From: Prostheceraeus crozeri
Lineage: Eukaryota > Platyhelminthes > Polycladida > Euryleptidae
Direction: 5' to 3'
Assembly (NCBI GenBank): GCA_907163375.1
Contig: CAJQUW010007110.1
Coordinates: 62,001-126,000, forward strand
Length of the DNA: 64,000 bases
Positions 1 through 11,387 of this stretch are shown here, one piece after another (positions within the stretch are counted from its first letter, which is position 1; each line of letters begins with the position of its first letter). The notes under the pieces are model-generated. The model was not told the DNA's origin, did not search any database, and saw nothing but the letters and a program-made list of their open reading frames with translations. Position numbers and translations under genes: made by a program.

Positions 1-117
1 GTATCATACTTATGTTTTATTTAGTCAAATTTTAGGATGATCCACTTTTTATGAAACGGACAGTATATTAGACATATTCCAACTCACACAACGTACAACC
101 ATGCTAGTAAGAATTCC

Positions 118-1232
118 TTGTCGTCAAATGATCTGGAACCTCGTCGACAGCAATTTTTGAGAACATTGCAAAGAACTCATCGCCATATCTTTTCCCCGAG
201 CAAATATCTTACTTTTGGTATGCTCAATGTTCGATCCTTACATCACAAAGTGGATGATGTATTGCAACATCAGCGTGATAGTGGTATAAATGTATTCATG
301 ATGGTAGAGACCTGGCATGATGACGATTCGGTCTGTATTCGGAAATTTGCACAACATGGGTTTTCTGTGGTCATCAACCAAGAGTTCGTGCTAATCCGTA
401 TATCCTGACAGTCAATCATGGTGGAGTGGCCGTCGTGAGCACTGGTGTCCGACTTACACGCCTACAAATTGGTGTAGATACGAAATCCTTTGAAAATGTA
501 TGTGTGAAGATCACGAGTGATTCATTTATTGTCATCATTCTCGTTATTTATCGCACTGGTTCATTATCTGGATTTTTCTCTGAATTATCATCATTGATGG
601 ATCAATTGAGCACCTTCTCTTGTTCAGTTGTGGTGACTGGTGACTTGAATGTTCATTTGGAGAAATCAGATGATCGTAATACACGGATGTTAATTGAATT
701 GTTCCAAACATATGGCTTTGAATGTCAAGTTCATAATGCCACTCATAATAGAGGTGGCATGCTTGATGTTGTATTCTCAAGATCTGACGCTCAGCCACTC
801 AATGTTCAGATATCGGATCCTGGAATTTCTGACCATAGTCTACTATCTTGGACATTACCAATTCACAGGCCTGCTCCTTTGTATGAGGAAATTCGTTTTC
901 GAAAATGGCGACAGATTGACGTTTCTCACCTGCGAGCGTCACTGATGGAGACTAAGCTGTGCGGCTCTGCTAATTGGACTAATTGTGATGTTGATCAGCT
1001 CGCTCTTCTGTTTGACTCCACCATCAAGTCTATCGTTGATCAAATGGCTCCTCTTAAGGTGGTCAATATTCGACGAAGGTTGTCTGATCCATGGTTCGAT
1101 GAGGACTGTCGGGCAGCAAAGCGCAGTGTTCGACAGCATGAACGTCGTTTCCGATCTCTGCAGCGATCTCTTCCATCCACTGATCAAAATACTTTGCTGG
1201 TTTCTGAAGCTTTCTTTAAGTGGAAGCAATGA
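118..1232 (+). pseudogene. LINE AP-like endonuclease domain
   Basis: Apurinic/apyrimidinic-type endonuclease of the LINE, which nicks target DNA to prime reverse transcription. Motifs in order: NVRSL with the N-terminal Asn, ETW with the catalytic Glu, GDLNVHL with the Asp/Asn pair, and SDHSLLSW with the terminal Asp-His. All the expected catalytic positions are still present. The frame changes at about 400, between the 118-408 and 426-1232 segments, and the domain also ends in a different frame from the reverse transcriptase. A short linker with basic residues (RRRLSDPWFDEDCRAAKR, about 1067-1125) precedes the RT, as usual in this family. No ATG begins the first segment in frame, so the true start is unknown. 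Confidence 0.88.
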
Positions 1233-3070
1233 CCAAATCATACAGAGAAATGCTCAAATCCAAACGCCAATCTTTTTGTTGTGATAAGCTGAGATCCGAG
1301 TTAAAGTCACCGAAAGAACTCTGGCGGTCCATCGATAGTATCATGGGTCGTGGTCGTCCCAAACCTAACCCAGATTTAAAGGCAAGTGATTTTCTCAATT
1401 ATTATGATCAAAAGATCTCGATGATCAGGCAGCAGACTGGTAATATCTGTCCAGGAATTACTTCGCAGACTCCAAACTCTGTCTTTGAACGATTCGACCC
1501 TGTATCGATTGCAGATGTATTCGACGCTTTCCGTGGTCTTCCGAACAAGAGCTCTACCAGTGATGCTCTACCTGTGAACCTCTTGAAGGACTGTTTGGAT
1601 ATCGTGGCTCCGTTCATTACTTATCTATACAATCTTTCGTTCTCTACTGGAGTCTTCCCACAATTATGGAAAGTCACTGTCATCACACCTACACTGAAAA
1701 ATGAGAAAATGGATACATCACAAGCTGCATCGTACCGGCCAATTTCAAAACTTAATACCCTCTCTAAAGTCATAGAGCGAATTATATCCAATCAGTGTCG
1801 AACTTATTTGTTCTCAAACAACTTGTTTCCTGACGTGCAATCGGCTTATCGGAGATATCATTCAACGGAAACATCGATACTGAAATTATCCACGGATATT
1901 CTCTCGTCATTGGATAATGGTGAATTGTGTCTTTTGGCTTTTTTGGACCTTACCGCTGCGTTTGACTCAATTGACCATGGAATTCTTACACAACGCCTGA
2001 GACTATCCTTTGGTTTTTCTGGTCTAGTAATTTCATGGATACAATCATTCTTGAGTGATCGACCGGTGTCTGTTCGTGTAGGCGCTTCAACTTCTGATTC
2101 CAAGATGTGGAACTGGGGTGTGCCCCAAGGCTCAGTGATGGGGCCGCTTCTTTTTGTTTTGTATATGGTAGAAGTTATCAATGTTGTTCGTGATCATAAC
2201 TTCAAGTTGCATATTTACGCGGATGATGTGCAGATTTATGGAGCGTGTTCGCCAAATGCGACTGACGATCTAGCTGCCGAGATGGCATGTTGTCTAGATG
2301 ATGTTGTTCAATGGTGCAGTGCAAATCGTCTCCTATTGAATACAGAGAAAACTGAATTTCTATGGTGTCACTCAGGCAAACGTCGGCGTTCTGTCCCAAC
2401 AGCGCCTTTGAGAATAGGATCCTCTCATATCCTTCCATCAAATTCAGTGCGCTGTCTTGGAGTATTCTTGGACTCAGAACTTTCATTCAAGCTAAATATC
2501 TCGAAATGTGTGTCATCGTGCTTTGGGATGATGCGCCAGATTCGCATTATTATCCCTTATATCCCACGTGATCTAATCCTGACATTGATTACTTCCATGG
2601 TCATCTCAAAGTTGGATTACTGCATTCCTGTCATGTATGGAATCCCTGAGCAACAAGTGAAGCGATTACAATCTGTGCTAAATGCAGCCGCCCGTATGAT
2701 TTACGGCACTTCCCGCTATTCGTCAATAACTCTTTTGTTAAATGAATTACAGTGGCTGCCTATTCGTCAACGTATTACTTATAGACTATCAGTTCTGACC
2801 TTCTGTTGTCGCCGAGAGTGTGCTCCTGATTATCTCAGCTGCTCCCTGGTGGATGTCTCCTCTATGCCTGGAAGATCCCGATTGCGGTCTGCAGATTCAT
2901 TCTGCATTGCGGTCCCATCTTATCGATGCCAAACTTTTGGTGGTAGATCATTTCCGGTAGCTGCTGCGAGGAGTTGGAACTCACTTCCCCAGAACTTGCG
3001 AGCGATTGACAATATGCGTTCCTTCAAGAAACAAGTGAAGAAATACCTTATCGATCTTACTTATAAATGA
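1220..3070 (+). pseudogene. LINE reverse transcriptase domain (616 codons open)
   Basis: Reverse transcriptase of the same LINE, open for 616 codons. Motifs in order: SYRPISKLNTLSKVIERI; QSAYRRYHSTETSI; FLDLTAAFDSIDH with the first catalytic Asp; WGVPQGSVMGPLLFVLY; HIYADDVQIYG, the YADD box with two catalytic Asp; LLLNTEKTEFLW; then a C-terminal region with LQWLPIRQRITY and RSWNSLPQNLR and the closing FKKQVKKYLIDL. All core RT motifs are intact. It overlaps the endonuclease frame by 13 nt in a different frame, which marks a frameshift rather than a real gene junction. No RNase H domain is seen, in keeping with CR1/L2/jockey elements. Confidence 0.93.
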
Positions 3071-3119
3071 CTCTCCTTTGTATCTCTTTTATTTCTATTT
3101 CTTATATTGTAAATTGTAA

Positions 3120-3152
3120 AGTGGCCTCGAAGCCTCGTAGCATAATGCCACT
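3120..3152 (+). repeat. 3' UTR hairpin of the LINE
   Basis: AGTGGC at 3120-3125 pairs with GCCACT at 3147-3152, with a 21-nt loop that repeats CCTCG. It lies between the RT stop and the TTGAA tail. In related LINEs a terminal hairpin helps the RT recognise its own RNA; that role here is inferred from position only. Confidence 0.5.
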
Positions 3153-3203
3153 CTAAATATAGTGCATATTTGAATTGAAATTGAATTGAATTGAAATTCA
3201 ACT

Positions 3204-5794
3204 AATTTTTGATAATCCCTGACTCATTGTAGACAAAGTGCGGTCCAATTTGTCTTTTTTTGAGAAACAGAGAACGCAAAAGAAAGAACAATTTGCTTTA
3301 TAGCTTCAAATTTGAACTGAATTGCTCAATATTGAACCACTGCACTCATTAATCAGAAATAATAACTTTGAATGTTAAATCAAAGGAAGTCAGGTTTTTG
3401 AATCATGGTTTGAATGAAGCAAAAAATGGCCACAGCTAAACACTTCTTTCAGAAGTAGGGCATCAAATTGTCTTACAATGCCCAAAGGATTCATCAACTT
3501 TTAAAAAATTACACTCAAGGGAACTTGTCTCAGTCACCATCGTTTGCAGCAGCAGTGTGGAGCGATGACGTTAGTAGGTAATAATACATGAAATCATACC
3601 ATTAAAAATGAATGCTGGAGTGGAGATTTGTAAGTAATGGTGAAGTCGTTACATACGTGACCCCTTCCAAGTTATATTTTATCCATTTTCATTCTAAATT
3701 TCCGTCGACGATTCAAACTGCAATTTTCTCTTCTTTGCTGTATTTGGGTTTGTTCATATTGACCTCAAGTAGAAGTGTTGGTGCGTTTAAACGATCTGTC
3801 TGATGAACAATGTTAATGCACCGAATGTAATGATACATAGCGGACGATGAAATTTATCGTCCACCATGTGTCATCACATTCATTGTCTGACGATGTGAAG
3901 TGGATACTTCAAGAAATATATCGCGAATTTCATCAAATAGAGATATATTTTTCACCTCGGTCTTCTCAAGTTAGCAACAATGACTGACGACCGCAGCCTT
4001 TCAAACATTGCTAACACACATTTGATAACTGGAGCATAATTATTGCGCATATCATGGAGCAGTATTATTATCATATCACGTGACATCACTGCTTTATTTA
4101 ATTATTTTACCTTGTGGTTTAGGCTGCATTTCATGTAGGCAATCATTACAATTAAAATGCTTTAATCAATAAAAAATGGAAGATGAGATATTTCAGACTA
4201 ATGCTGCTTCCTGTATGTCAAGTTTTCCGATAAATGGTCAAGAATCCTCTTCATAATTTTAACCATGTGGGTTTACTATGAGATACCTCCCGAAATATGA
4301 GGCACGAAAGAGGCGAATAATATAATGCATTAAACGCTAACTAATTTATTTTGGCACAATAAAAAATATTCGGCGCTCAATAAATTATAGCATTCGCCAC
4401 TTTCGTACCTTATATTTCTAGAAGTATCAGTCTCACAGAAAAAACTACATGGTAAAAATTATGAATCCCAGCCATGGCTGGGTGTATGGATAGGTGCACA
4501 TCCTGCTAATGGCATTGCTATACAAATACCCTCTAATTAGATCACAATTTTGCATGAAATTGTGATATGTGCGAGCCAAAATACGTAGAGTAAATTGTGC
4601 TATTGCGCATTAGTCTATCATTCGCCAATATATTGTCAAATCTCTCTTATAAATGGAAATACTTCTTTTAGCTGTTTATCTCAAATCTCATTTTCTTTAT
4701 AGCAATGTAGGGGACATGTCATTGTTTATTAAAAAACATGTAAAATGAAGCGCCAATGCGACTTCATTGACTATTCCTATCAAATGGTGTCACCGAACTT
4801 TTAAAAAATGAGGCTGGTAAAGTACATAGTAGGAATTGATGGAGAAAATGTATTAGATGATAAATGAGATTAGGCTCATCTGCAGACTTTTGAACTAAAT
4901 TTGGAGAGGTGATCTGAAATAGAAGCAAGGATGCATTGCAGTGCAAGCTGTCCTATATTTCGAGCATTGACTATATTAAAGATGATGTTTATCAAAAAAG
5001 TTGATATTCAAATTAGAGAATGCCAGAAAGTTGTCATTCATGAGACTTTTGTGTTTAAGTCTGCATTGTATGGACTGTATACGCAGCAAGACCCAATTAT
5101 ATCGTACTTTCTTGCATCGCACTCTCGCTTAAAGGGTAACCCATGTATGTATTTGCGGTATAAATTATCAAAATATGCACCAACATTGACCACGCATAAC
5201 CTTAAATTCGATAACTGATGACAGGACACTAAATTAGCTAGTACGCAGTTAACAAAAGATGCTTCTAGTCGAAGTATTATTATTCGATACAGTTTGTTCA
5301 GTTTAAAGTGCTTATCATTCAAAGCGTTGACGTTGATAAGAAGCGATAAAGTGCTTTGTGAAATTGCTTTCAGCAAAACTGTACCGATTTTTTCTCAGGA
5401 AGGCTTTGAACTCACTGAATGAACGTTCGACTGATGCACTTGTTATCGGTGCATATTTAGAAGCAGTGTGCACTCTCAACAGTCATGCATTCTGGCCTCA
5501 AAGAAATTTTCGCCAAACAGTCATTGATAGCCAGAGTCTTTTTTCAGCCAGAGTCTTTTTTCCAGGTTTTTGGAGGCAAGGACACCGAACATTCAGCTTA
5601 GGGCATTGAATAGCCCCTGTTTGAACATCATTGTGCCAAGCAAAATGAACAAAAAGACTACAGGCGTCTAATGTAGTCTTGGCCTTATTATACCGGTATA
5701 TGCGTAAATTCATCTCCCGTGTAACGGTTGAAGTTGGAATGGAAAGTGTTTTCCAGCAGTTGAGTAATCTTCTTTCTATCGGACGAATCTAAAA
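3204..5794. other. Intergenic, no gene recognised
   Basis: AT-rich sequence between the LINE tail and a Penelope-like fragment. Open frames here are short and show no domain I recognise. The only structure noted is the hairpin at 3823-3881. Confidence 0.5.
3823..3881. repeat. Imperfect inverted repeat, 26-bp arms
   Basis: The arm from GAATGTAATGATACAT at 3823 matches the reverse complement of the arm ending at 3881 at about 22 of 26 positions, with a 7-nt loop (GAAATTT). It could be the heart of a small MITE or a transcribed hairpin. No flanking duplication was found. Confidence 0.55.
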
Positions 5795-6058
5795 TGTCAA
5801 CTCTGAAGACATCCCTAGCGCATTTCGCCGACTCACGTAGTGAGAAAGGGGCACTACATCCCGAGGCTCTTCTTGATTTGAAGAGAAGCAACGACGCTGT
5901 TGGACTTCGCACGGATAAAGGCAGTGCAGTGGTGCTTCTTGACCGATTGATGCATGTTCTGAAATTCTGAAATTCTTTTCGTCCCGGAACAACTCACAGG
6001 GCAAGAAGAGCGCACCAACCAACTCTCCAAAAAGATGGAGGCTCTAGGATTCATTTGA
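5795..6058 (+). mobile_element. Penelope-like element, fragment of the reverse transcriptase N-terminal part
   Basis: One plus-strand frame reads EALLDLKRSNDAVGLRTDKG followed by SAVVLLDR. This matches the conserved start of Penelope-like RTs, in which a run of acidic and basic residues is followed by a DKGSAVVVLDR-type motif. After a change of frame the text continues EQLTGQEERTNQLSKKMEAL, like the next RT segment. No catalytic YADD part follows. The fragment is isolated, 3.6 kb from the Penelope-like cluster at 9.6-11.6 kb, and may or may not belong to the same family. Confidence 0.65.
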
Positions 6059-9000
6059 AAAAAATAGAAGCGATTTTGTAAAAAGTGTCAAAATACCCAT
6101 TTAGCCGCATACCAAGGGGTTATATGTGCACTGACTTGGGCTATATTGGTTTTGTATATTTTGTCTTATTAAATGATGTTTATCAACGTTTTTGTCGTCT
6201 CCTATACATGATTTATTCATCAAGAAGAAATTAAAAAGGACTATGATCGCATCTGTTGCATTGATAGTTACACAAAATTTCTTTTACATAACCTGAAAAG
6301 TATGAATCATCACCTTATTCGATTTTGCATTTATCTAGGTTGCATGAAGCGCCTTTTCATTTATGCCACATCAGTCATGTGCCAATTCCTATACGGTTTT
6401 TTGTTTCAAAGGTCAATCATCGTGATTTATTGTCAATCGCCGCTGATAATATGCAGCTAAAAAAAGTTTTCTAAAGTAAACTTGATAACAGTAGGCTTGT
6501 CTCTTTCCAACAAAGTTCATGCTTTGGCGCTTTGTTTGAATCCATTTCCTTTCCATCAAATTCTTAAAACCTTTTTGCATTTATTCATAGTTCCATTAAT
6601 GTCTTTGTATAAATCTCTCATAGATTCTGACTATTTGTCTGGAAAACAAGCGTGCCAGAAATAATGATGGTGATGATAAAATGCACTGCCCATTTTGCCC
6701 CAGTGATATTTTAGGAGTGGGGCCACATGGACACTTTTCTTAGACTCACATCTTACGGAAACTATCATTTGGCCTAAATGGAAGCTAGATCGTCAATCTG
6801 CATGTAATTACGATGACGGGACAGTTTTCGTTTGCCTCGAATGATCACTGTACACATAATGAGGCACTTAGCCAAATGAGCGTGATTTCATTGTCGCTAC
6901 TTCAGCGATCAAATTTATGCACTTTTATTGTTGTCTTCTTAGTGTGTCCTCCTCAAATGAGCTGCGCTGCCACATGCGGATAAACAATGACTATGACTAG
7001 GTCTCTGTCGAATTTGAAGTTCACACGAGCAATGGATCCTGAGCTAGAACCCGAAGAACTCAAATTAGCCATATTTTTCCGCTGCCCATATTAGTGCCGC
7101 CTCCCCCACGCTATAATCGGGTTTTGCTGTAATGCAATTTAAATGAAGCACTTAAAATTTGAGAATAAATCTTTTCATTCACTGCATAATTTCATTTTCA
7201 ATGTCTACAAATATTTATCATGACAATCTCAAATCATTAATTTATATTTTCCACATGCCAAAAGTGAATTAGATCACATTCGCAGCATGTGCCACCTGAA
7301 GGAAACTTTTGAAAAGACAAATTACAATCATTCAGTAGCTCTCAATCTTCGGCAGATGATATTATTTATGGGCGCTTCTTCTCGGCTAAAAGTTACCAAA
7401 TGTTGTTTCAAACCTTTTTTCATTGTCGAGTTGATATCGCCGAAAATATCGCTCAACTGAACTGGTAAACTAATCTTAATTGTGATGGAATGACTTAATC
7501 AAATGAAACAACCTTCAAGTAACCTTCATATTTATGGATGACATATTTTTCTATGCGACAATTGAAATAAAAGCTTAACCCAAGTCTTCTTCAAGAATCG
7601 GTTTTTAAAAAAGATCTTTCAACGCTTTTCAATCTTTTTTCTCTTTCAAAGTTTTTTCGATCTTTTAATCTTTAAAACATTTTCGATTCTAAAACAATGT
7701 TCTTTATGATACGAAATGAAATTGTATTAACTGTTAGATACTTTAAGCGCTGACAGTGTTTTGTATATTGAAAAATCAATATTCTTCCTGTAATAGGTGT
7801 CATTTAAACATTTACGTCGGATTGTCCACTTCAGCAATTTAGTAACAAGTAGTTAAAAATAGATTTACATAAGAAGACATCATACGTTCAGTTTGCACTT
7901 TGATGAATGCTAAAGAAATATGTTTCTACATAAAATTATTGCACAGTTCTGGCATAATTTCCTGATGTTATAAACCAAATTGATCATGCGATGTCTCAAC
8001 AGACCATGTTGATTTATGTTGAGATTTATTGAAAGTTCATGGAAGTCTACTTACTTCTCCTGCTATTAAATAAATGATATGACTTGTTTGGAAAAAGTAT
8101 TTCAATTATATCTATCATAAGAAAATTGAATCATCTACATGTAAAACACTGTTGAGGCTTCAGATTATCTAATAGTAATTTCAATATTGTTTCTTAAAAA
8201 AGAGTGCTATCGAACACAATTTTCCTCAAAACGAAAACATGATCTCAAATATGTTTCCATTTTTGCTCGCAAACTTCTCTTGTCCCTGACTTCAAGCATT
8301 TAAGGAAACCCTCGATTCGTGCAGTGGGCCAACTATAGCCATACACTCTAAACTTATAATTGGTACATTGTACAAATGTAATTGGTATATTGGTAAACCT
8401 GCATACACTCTTTATAGGTGCCAATTATGCAAATGTACCAAATATGGATTGTTCGCTTGACCGCATTAGATTCAGATCTGTATTTTGTCCACGCTACCGA
8501 TCTCCATATCGGTGAAAATATGTTTCAAAGTAGTATTGCACATATTTCCTTCAAGAAGATATGTTTGAATGAGGATTATACGACGGCTATTAAGCACACC
8601 ACAGTTGTCTCTTGTTGTGTCTAGCACTCATGTTGAAGTACAGTCCATCGCTTGATATTTCACTATAACCTTCGAATATCTGAAAACATCTGAAGCTTAG
8701 GTCTGTTTGCTTCGAATTTTCATGTGCAAAGAAGACATGAGACAAACGTTTGGCTCATGGAAATTAAACTGTTTAAAAAGGCAAAATAGCATATGGCAAA
8801 AATTATGGAGACTGAAGCTGACAGAAGCACGCTTCATCACGAAATAAAACAGAGGAAGTTCTGACTGAAGTCACAGAGGAGTTTTGCTGCTACATTTTCT
8901 CATAAAGAAGTATTAGAAATAATACCGATTGTAATAGGCCTCGGCAATTAGTCGGCTATTTGAATTTTAGTGCCACTGTGAGATGAGTAGGATTTACTAA

Positions 9001-9643
9001 AAAATCAAAATATAATGCGTGTCTCTTCGAATGCGTCGAATGTGAAATTATGAAAATCGAGTTTTGAGATGAGGATGTTGTTATGGATTATTCTATCGAA
9101 ATTTTTCGTTCAATCTCTCAAAAGGAGTTCTTGGCCAAAGTCCGAAATTCTCTTAGACCAAGGTGGCAATGTGATTGAATATGGTGGAGATCATGTAGCT
9201 AAATGAATGTCCCGCTCAGCTGAATGCCCACATGATAGCGCTGTCTAACAAAATTTGATAGATTTCCGTGAAAATCTAGTTGAATATGTAATTAAATGAA
9301 ATCATTTCTGATTGAATTTGCATGGTACACGCTATTTTTTTTTACCTAGTTGCACTTTAAGTGGTTGACTTTTCAGAACGTCCTCAAGAAAGGTGTATTT
9401 AATCATTTCATCACATTTTTGATAAACAATTAGCTTACACCCTATATGTCTTATAATTATCATCGAGAATAGCAAAATCGTCAATTAAATTGTTACTGAA
9501 ACAGTCTCAATAATTTTTAGTCACACCTTCTATTGTTATCGTTGATTTTTGATGAAGAATTGTTAAAATGATCGTGGAGTCAAAACTCCATCATTTCCCC
9601 GTTTACAGGCAAAATATATCATTAATTAACAACTATACTTAAT
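6059..9643. other. Intergenic, nothing recognised
   Basis: AT-rich DNA with no recognisable coding domain or RNA gene. Around 8335-8450 short direct and inverted echoes (ATACACTCT, AATTGGTA) occur, but they do not define an element. Confidence 0.45.
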
Positions 9644-9696
9644 TATATATATATATATATATATAAGCCAAGTTGTTAAGAGAAAACTGCTTGAAT

Positions 9697-9743
9697 TTCG
9701 GTACTTAAAGTTTCATGTATATTGCATACAATCATCAGCCGAA
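9697..9743 (-). ncRNA. Hammerhead-ribozyme-like motif A (Penelope-like element tail)
   Basis: On the minus strand the order is: stem I strand UUCGG, core CUGAUGA, a U, stem II UGUAU / loop GCAAU / AUACA, a U, core GAA, stem III ACU / loop UUA / AGU, then A at the expected cleavage position, then stem I strand CCGAA. Both conserved hammerhead cores and all three helices are present. The base at the closing step of stem II is U opposite U rather than the usual G-C pair, which may weaken activity. The three-pair stem III resembles the minimal type I hammerheads known from Penelope-like elements. Self-cleavage is inferred, not shown. Confidence 0.68.
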
Positions 9744-9881
9744 TGTGCAGTACATATCTCGCAAGCATCTTTAAAAGGAACACTGAATAACATTCAAAAA
9801 GTGCAAATCACGCGACAAAGCACCGACGCATTATGCGCTAGACAGCATGTATTTTTTCCGATGTCGGCACTTTGACACTAG

Positions 9882-10439
9882 CTAAGTACGTTTGTTCAGC
9901 AAATATGCACTTTGATTGTCCATGATGAAGAACTTTTCACTTAGGCATAGATCACATCTCCTCGTCGCCGGATTATAACTCTTGCAATGTTTCTTGATTG
10001 TCCATTTAATTACCGGATTATTGCCACTTTCTTTGATTTTCCAGTACTCCTTCGACAATTCCGTATCATTTCTGTACTTCTCATGCACGAACGATTTCTT
10101 GTGGTTAGCATAGCGTAATTTAAATCTGCCTTCACAAATACCAAAATACTTCTTTGGCATCTCGTCTGCATTTTCTTCTTTCGATATAGTAGCTTCGTAC
10201 ACAATGTTCTCGCACAAGCATTTCCCATTCATTGGACATTTTCCCTTGTTTTGACAATTACATTCCTTTTCCCTTTCATTTTTCTTCTTCTTTGTATCAT
10301 TTTTCAGCACTTTTCTGTTGTGGGCCCTAACAATTGATTTAAAGTTGGGCATGCAACTGTACCTGATCTTCAATGTGCTTCTGTTAAATATCCTGCTTAG
10401 CCGATGATCACTTACGAAATACTTGTCCACAAGCATCAA
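9882..10439 (-). pseudogene. GIY-YIG endonuclease region of a Penelope-like element
   Basis: 185 codons. Residues 1-45 read like the Penelope linker (LSRIFNRSTLKIRYSCMPN, then KSIVRAHNRKVL). Next is a cysteine cluster (CNCQNKGKCPMNGKCLCENI) matching the zinc-finger-like motif of these endonucleases, then IVYEAT and KYFGICEGRFKLRYANHKKS. In the last block YFG stands for the YIG of the family, with the conserved Arg and His following, and TELSKEYWKIKE supplies the conserved Glu. CDLCLSEKFFIMD and LLNKR close the domain. The endonuclease would nick DNA to prime reverse transcription. The first Met is only the first in frame; the real protein would start in an upstream RT that is absent here. Confidence 0.85.
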
Positions 10440-10445
10440 AAAAAA

Positions 10446-10465
10446 ATATATATATATATATATAT
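10446..10465. repeat. (TA)n tract between two opposed Penelope-like pieces
   Basis: About 20 nt of alternating TA. The GIY-YIG piece on its left runs leftward and the piece on its right runs rightward. Confidence 0.9.
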
Positions 10466-10481
10466 TTTACATATTATGAAC

Positions 10482-10707
10482 TGTCTAAGGAATATTGGAG
10501 GCTGAAGGAAGCAGGTTCCAGCCCAATAGTAAAGTGGAGGATAAAAAAGTTTGCAAACCCTTCAACCAAGTAACGAAAAGGTGCGACCTATGTCTCAGCG
10601 AGAAGTTTTTTATTTTGGACGACGACGGTGATGACCTACTCAACAAGCGGAATGAACTTGTCTGCAAATGCAGGCACCGAAATAAGTATTTGCTATCAAG
10701 ACATTAA
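10482..10707 (+). pseudogene. Broken GIY-YIG endonuclease C-terminus of a Penelope-like element
   Basis: Two frames together show the C-terminal third of the endonuclease: ELSKEYWRLKEAGS in the first, CDLCLSEKFFILDDDGDD and NELVCKCRHRNKYLLSRH in the second. The catalytic Glu segment (ELSK) is present, but the GIY-YIG core and the zinc-binding cluster lie upstream and are missing. The reading frame changes once within the piece. Confidence 0.75.
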
Positions 10708-10862
10708 CTTTCTTTGTGTCCTGCTTTGCAAAGGTCACGATAAACACCGAATGCATATTCTTCTATTGTAACTGTGCATATTTCTTTAAATTGTAAAGGT
10801 CACGGTTACTCCGATTACATATTTACTTCAATATTTTAACTTTGTAAAATTCGTTCCTTAGC

Positions 10863-10904
10863 TTTGGCTGATGATTGTGTTAACATGAAACTCTGAGTAC
10901 CGAG
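10863..10904 (+). ncRNA. Hammerhead-ribozyme-like motif B (Penelope-like element tail)
   Basis: Order on the plus strand: stem I strand UUUGG, core CUGAUGA, a U, stem II UGU / loop GUUA / ACA, a U, core GAA, stem III ACU / loop CUG / AGU, A at the cleavage position, stem I strand CCGAG. Against motif A, stem I differs at two positions, yet pairing survives as G-U pairs. Stem II is two pairs shorter. The loops differ while the cores are identical, which argues for selection on the fold in the ancestors of these copies. It has the same U-U step at the base of stem II as motif A. Confidence 0.68.
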
Positions 10905-10996
10905 TTCTGAGTTTTTCCTCCTAACTTTGGGTATACGTTGCTCCTTTCACAGTTGAGCACTTTGACGGAAATTGATTCAATTCCTCGAAATTATTT

Positions 10997-10999
<3 letters not shown>

Positions 11000-11064
<65 letters not shown>
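11000..11064. repeat. (TA)n microsatellite
   Basis: About 65 nt of uninterrupted alternating TA, at the end of the plus-strand Penelope-like tail. A run this long is likely to vary between individuals. Confidence 0.95.
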
Positions 11065-11067
<3 letters not shown>

Positions 11068-11387
11068 AAAATAGATGTAATTGAAAATCGCACACTCATG
11101 CGAAGAACTTCAATCCTTCTTTTAATGTTATTCCCCTTCTTCAATTACCAGCTGAGTGCGATAGATTGTATCGAGAAAATAAAGAACAGATGTGTATTAA
11201 ACTAATAAGACCGTCATTGAATAGGGATATAGGCACATCGACTTGATAAGATATCTCATTTTTCTATCACAGTGATGACAGTGTGCAAACATGGATATTT
11301 TTCTATTCATTATCATGTTTATTATTGAGTTATCTAGTTCTATGATTACTGAACTACGATGTATTTTGATTTTGAATACATTCATTT

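Larger units (their letters stand above)
1..3203 (+). mobile_element. Nearly complete non-LTR retrotransposon (LINE) ORF2, 5' end at or beyond window edge
   Basis: A LINE of the CR1/L2/jockey type read in three successive frames. The endonuclease starts around 118-408 (NVRSL, then ETW) and continues at 426-1232 (GDLNVHLE, SDPGISDHSLLSW). The reverse transcriptase runs 1220-3070. Two frame changes, near 400 and near 1215, break what should be one ORF2, so this copy is not expected to be active. No ORF1 or promoter is visible and the left edge may be cut by the window. After the stop comes a short 3' UTR with a hairpin (AGTGGC at 3120-3125 pairing with GCCACT at 3147-3152) and a TTGAA-rich tail at about 3170-3203. 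Such hairpin-plus-microsatellite ends are typical of CR1/L2-group LINEs. The exact clade is uncertain. It lies about 10 kb downstream of the host gene's stop codon. Confidence 0.93.
9644..10465 (-). mobile_element. Penelope-like element 3' portion, minus copy: GIY-YIG endonuclease, 3' UTR, (TA)n
   Basis: This minus-strand piece holds, from 10439 downward, the RT-endonuclease linker and GIY-YIG domain, then a non-coding tail with a hammerhead-like fold at 9743-9697, and ends in (TA)n at 9644-9665. Its upstream side stops in another (TA)n tract at 10446-10465, against which a second, oppositely oriented Penelope piece abuts. Penelope-like elements commonly insert next to TA-rich repeats and carry small hammerhead ribozymes in their terminal repeats. 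The RT is missing, so this copy is 5' truncated or rearranged. Confidence 0.8.
10466..11064 (+). mobile_element. Penelope-like element 3' portion, plus copy: endonuclease end, 3' UTR, (TA)n
   Basis: A plus-strand counterpart of the minus copy. It begins within the endonuclease (ELSKEYWRLKEAGS around 10482-10524), continues in another frame with CDLCLSEKFFILD and LLNKRNELVCKCRHRNKYLL, then a 3' UTR with a hammerhead-like fold at 10863-10904, and ends at a roughly 65-nt (TA)n tract (11000-11064). The protein pieces match the minus copy closely (WKIKE/WRLKE, CDLCLSEKFFI in both), while the non-coding tails have diverged outside the hammerhead region. The two look like members of related subfamilies rather than halves of one recent palindrome. 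Confidence 0.78.
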
